Source: Syngnathus acus
Taxonomy: Eukaryota > Chordata > Actinopteri > Syngnathiformes > Syngnathidae
Reading direction: 5' to 3'
Length of the DNA stretch: 64,000 nucleotides
Assembly: GCF_901709675.1 (NCBI RefSeq)
Contig: NC_051087.1
Coordinates: forward strand, 7,311,319 to 7,375,318
The notes under the pieces are model-generated. The model ran no database searches, was not told the origin of the DNA, and worked only from the letters and a program-made list of their open reading frames with translations. Below are positions 60,666 to 64,000 of this stretch, one piece after another. How positions within the stretch are numbered: the stretch's first letter is position 1; every line of letters begins with the position of its first letter. The position numbers were made by a program, and so were the translations under genes.

Positions 60666-62879
60666 TTGAACGGAGTTTACAAATCCCTTATTATGAGAGG
60701 TAAATTGAAGCATCACTAATGTTTGGATATTCTTTATGTCCAATGCATTCATCTTGTTATTCTGCCTTGAAGTCATCTAGCAAGAAATAGACCAACAATC
60801 ATCTTTTATGCACAATGGTCAACCTGGTCAGCCTGCTAGGCGAAGCCTCCAGTACCCGCTTTTAAGAAAGTGGAATTGTTTTAGACGTGGCTGAGTGAAT
60901 TCAAACAGAGCTGTGAAAGTGCTGAGGCCATAATAGCCCAAGCAAGTGTGCATGTTAAGAAACATACCAGCAGTACCTGCAGCTAAGCGGTAAATTTGAG
61001 TGTGCAGATTCCTTCCTTTCTGTGAATTTCAATGAAAGAACACTCCGGGATTGAGATCAGACAGCCCCTTGGTAGGCTCAGAGAATATCAGCATCTCTCC
61101 TTAAAGCAATTAGACTTGTATGAGAACGAAGGAATGCAGAAGGCCTCGCTTAGTTACACAGTGGGTTCTGCACCCAGGTCGTTAATCCATAATAATCATA
61201 AATCAGTTCCACTCGTCTACCCTGTCTCTGAATATTGATATTTATCAAAGACCTCTTTGCATAAAACAATTCTCACACAGTCAGTTTAAAAATCCATCTC
61301 AGTGCCTTCTATTCCCTTCCTCGAGTGACATTATTCAGAGAATCTGTTGCAGTCAAGTCCCTCAACTTCTGTGACAGATCCAGTCAATCTTTGCAGAACT
61401 GGTGTATCTAAAAATTCTATACACGAAACAACGATCGATTTAGAACTGTGCAATATGGAGACTTTTCAATGGTGAGTAATAGAGTTGCAATTCAAAGAGA
61501 AATATCAATGGGACTCATGATTTCAGTTAGCATATTTCGTACGAGACTATAGCAGAGTTGAGTATTTTCACAGTGAAACTGTTTGGCTATAAAAACACAA
61601 ATAGCTTTCTCTTGGTGCCAACAAGGTTGAAAGAGAAGAATTCTCTCACTTCAATTATTTGTACAGTCGATAAATGGTGCTTTGATGAAATGTTGATCTT
61701 ACGTAATAGAGTCTGTGGTATCTTGTACACTGCTCGGAAACAATGTCCAGGGTGCTAAGAAGAACGGTCTTCAGATCTGCCTCCCTGGGGAGCACCTGTG
61801 GCTAAAGTGCTTGTTATTGATCCAAGTTGGTAAGAAATGAGAAACAGAGGCCAAACATGGTTGCACCTTTGCCCTTTCCTGGCCTCTGGGGTCTCATTTG
61901 ACATTTCTCCGTGTCTGTTATCTGCTTTACGCTCTGTCCAAATGAGCAACAAAATAAAAACTTTGGCTCTTAATAGGTACGAGTCTGTCAATAACTTTAT
62001 ATCCTATTTCACTCCTGGGAATTATGTGTTTCAGTCACCCCATGTCATTTGTGTTGATTACTGTGAGACATTCAGCGAAAGAAATTCCATTTATTTGTGC
62101 AGACCTGGCCTGGCACTTAAAAAAGTAGTTTGTAACCAACATGCTGGATTACTGCATTATTACTTTTCAGTATAGAAAGGAAATTACGTTTAGTTGTTGA
62201 ATGAAAGTTAACTTGAAAACTCTGACAAAGTACAACATTTCTATGATTAGAGGACGCTGATTAAACTGAAGTAAATATAAAGTTGATTCTGCAGAGTCTC
62301 AACCAATATTAACAGCAGGCTGTCAGAAGTCTCCTGGGTAAAGCAAGCATGGTGCATCAAAGATAACATGGCAGCAGGCTCGCACTGGGCTCTGGGGATT
62401 GTTTTGCCTTTCTACACAAAACACATCAGAAAGTAAGATGATGTAGGCGTCAGTGAAGCGTTCATTTCCTCCATTTACAATGCTTGATTTTCAAGAATTA
62501 TGAATGTAATATCTGGAGCCGCCCTACAAAGACTGCTGTGGTGACCAAAGTGACAGTTCAGCCAGAAAGAGGTTCTACAAGAAATGGATCACTAACTTTG
62601 TTGGCTTACGAATGGTTCTTTGTGATCCAGACTAAGAGCACACGAGGAAGAGAATCTGCCAAAGAGGCTGCTACTGACCTTTGGTGACATTATTTAAATA
62701 GGAAAGCAGTTCCAATACTTCCAATAACTCCTGAAGTGGGTTACTTCTCAAGTCTGCTTTGCCATTTTATATTGGGTGCCGTTATTGCAGAAAATCCCAC
62801 TTTTTTGTAAAGTAGTTTTGAAAGTTTCATTGATTTGCAAGCATGTCGTCTCTTGTTAAAGGGAAACTTTGCTGTTTTT

Positions 62880-63135
62880 GCAATTGTTTTTCATGCATTT
62901 CTTATTTTTCATGTACAACTAACACATTCAAAAACACAATTTGCCTCTTGCTGTCGAATGAAAATGACATCACATGCTCAGGGCTTTGGTAAAAAACAAT
63001 CACGGCTCACGTGATGTTTGTAAATTGAGACATGATCGGTCATTCCCCGAGCACGTAATTTTCAATCGACAGCAAAATGCATTTTTAAATGTGTTAATTG
63101 TACATAAAAAAAACAATGAATTAATCACATGCACT
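62880..63135. mobile_element. Foldback (MITE-like) inverted-repeat element
   Basis: The left arm (about 62901-62983) contains 'catgtacaactaacacattc', 'ttgctgtcgaatgaaaatga' and 'acatgctcaggg'. The right arm (about 63046-63110), read in reverse complement, gives 'atgtacaattaacacattta', 'ttgctgtcgattgaaaatta' and 'cgtgctcgggg'. The arms match with a few substitutions and one indel of about 7-10 bp. A weaker symmetry ('caatcacggctca' against 'cgatcatgtctcaa') continues toward a short centre near 63018. There is no coding content of its own. Structure and wording fit a foldback non-autonomous DNA element common in fish. Exact ends and target duplication were not resolved. Confidence 0.75.
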
Positions 63136-64000
63136 AGAGAAAAATGTATAAGCTTTTTACAGCTGGAAATGGCTAATTTAGTAAAGTATCCGTTTAGCGC
63201 TCTGTGTGTGACAGTCACCTGTAAAGACAATCCTGCATTCTCAGCGGGACATCTGATATTGTGTCCTAATGCATGTTTCTTTTTTTCTCTTGGGAGTTTT
63301 AAGATCATGTGGTTTAATGTCAAACTATGGTCTTTCATTTTGTTCATATAAGATCTGCAAAGATGTTTCTTTTTACTTATTTTCTTTAGCTTGGTACCAC
63401 TGCAGTAGTGCACAGTGAATATGCAACAACAGTCTTCTGGTTCCCATTGTGTAGAAGATAATACTTTAATGTTGTGTAGTTTCATTTTGAGTGGATTATG
63501 AGAGATAATGAAACCATATAGTCGCCAAATGGGGCCAGATTCCCACCGCATGACTCATGGTTTTATTCTGGAGGGTCAATTAAGGGTCTAAATGCCACAT
63601 TGGATGGCTGGCTATGTGACAGGAATCATGCTTCTGACGGAGAGGAAAGGCTGAGAGCCGTCAGCAAAGCCTATTAGCACTCCAGCATGCTTTCGGCTCA
63701 GATGTGTTTGTTTGCCAATGTGTTTCTGCATGTGTGGCTTTCCGGTTGAGTGGACATTTTGCTGTTATCTTCATTTGGGGTCCATATTGAAAAACCAGCA
63801 ACAACCTTTCAATTCACCTTTTTTTACTCAGTTCTTGAATGAGATTAATTCCATCAGCTGATCATTGGTGCGGCATTTGTGTGCTTGCATTTCAGGAGAC
63901 TGCATTGATAAATCTGCATATTTGGATCAAGCCACCCAGTATCTTGGCTGGCTTTAGATAGGATGTTTTAAACATTTAAACATTCGCTGCTGTTTGAAGG

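Noticed and set aside
63000-63551. 183-codon minus-strand open frame, the longest in the window
   Set aside because: It runs through half of a foldback element, has no recognisable domain, contains Lys- and Cys-rich low-information stretches, and the plus strand is also largely open.

Overview
The window is vertebrate nuclear DNA, almost certainly from a teleost (probably percomorph) fish. It is AT-rich, has spliced genes with GT/AG introns, and carries long microsatellites. It also holds several copies of a SINE-like repeat with the 'gattggctgg..ggataggctccagcacgcccgcgacc..atggatggatg' signature familiar from spiny-rayed fish, plus Tc1-like transposon relics and small foldback elements. Species cannot be named from this alone.

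The only gene I can support is the 3' half of ctnna2 (alpha-N-catenin, alpha-catenin 2) on the + strand. Nine exons at 18125-18217, 19303-19459, 19535-19735, 25950-26101, 28897-29010, 34211-34392, 35295-35400, 43504-43638 and 45418-45705 join in frame, all with AG/GT borders. Together they encode 475 residues plus a TAA stop. If the protein has the usual 905-residue length, this is about residue 431 to the C-terminus. The part covers the middle and last M-domain bundles (the force-sensitive region), the acidic phosphorylated linker, and the whole F-actin-binding domain with its C-terminal tail. The cadherin/beta-catenin-binding N-terminus lies upstream of the window. The motifs SDFEQEDYD and VYGTAAVNSPVVSW point to the neural paralogue rather than alpha-E-catenin.

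Layout: 1-18124 is intron (at least 18 kb) with repeats and no exon I recognise. 18125-45705 is the exon-containing block, with introns of 75 bp to 8.1 kb. 45706 to about 46950 is the probable 3' UTR, with three AATAAA hexamers. From there to 64000 is intergenic DNA with repeats, a CTCF-like motif and no convincing gene.

The most interesting point is the 75-bp intron at 19460-19534. Its length is a multiple of three and it has no in-frame stop, so retention would insert 25 residues between the second and third M-domain bundles. Other points are a 278-bp inverted-repeat element with internal tandem arrays just downstream of the gene, a foldback element near the right end, an internally deleted Tc1-like relic, and a transposon terminus about 160 bp upstream of the exon at 43504. 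I found no novel multi-gene system. Residue numbers below are counted back from the stop on the 905-residue assumption. Comparisons with mammalian proteins are from general knowledge, not from a search.
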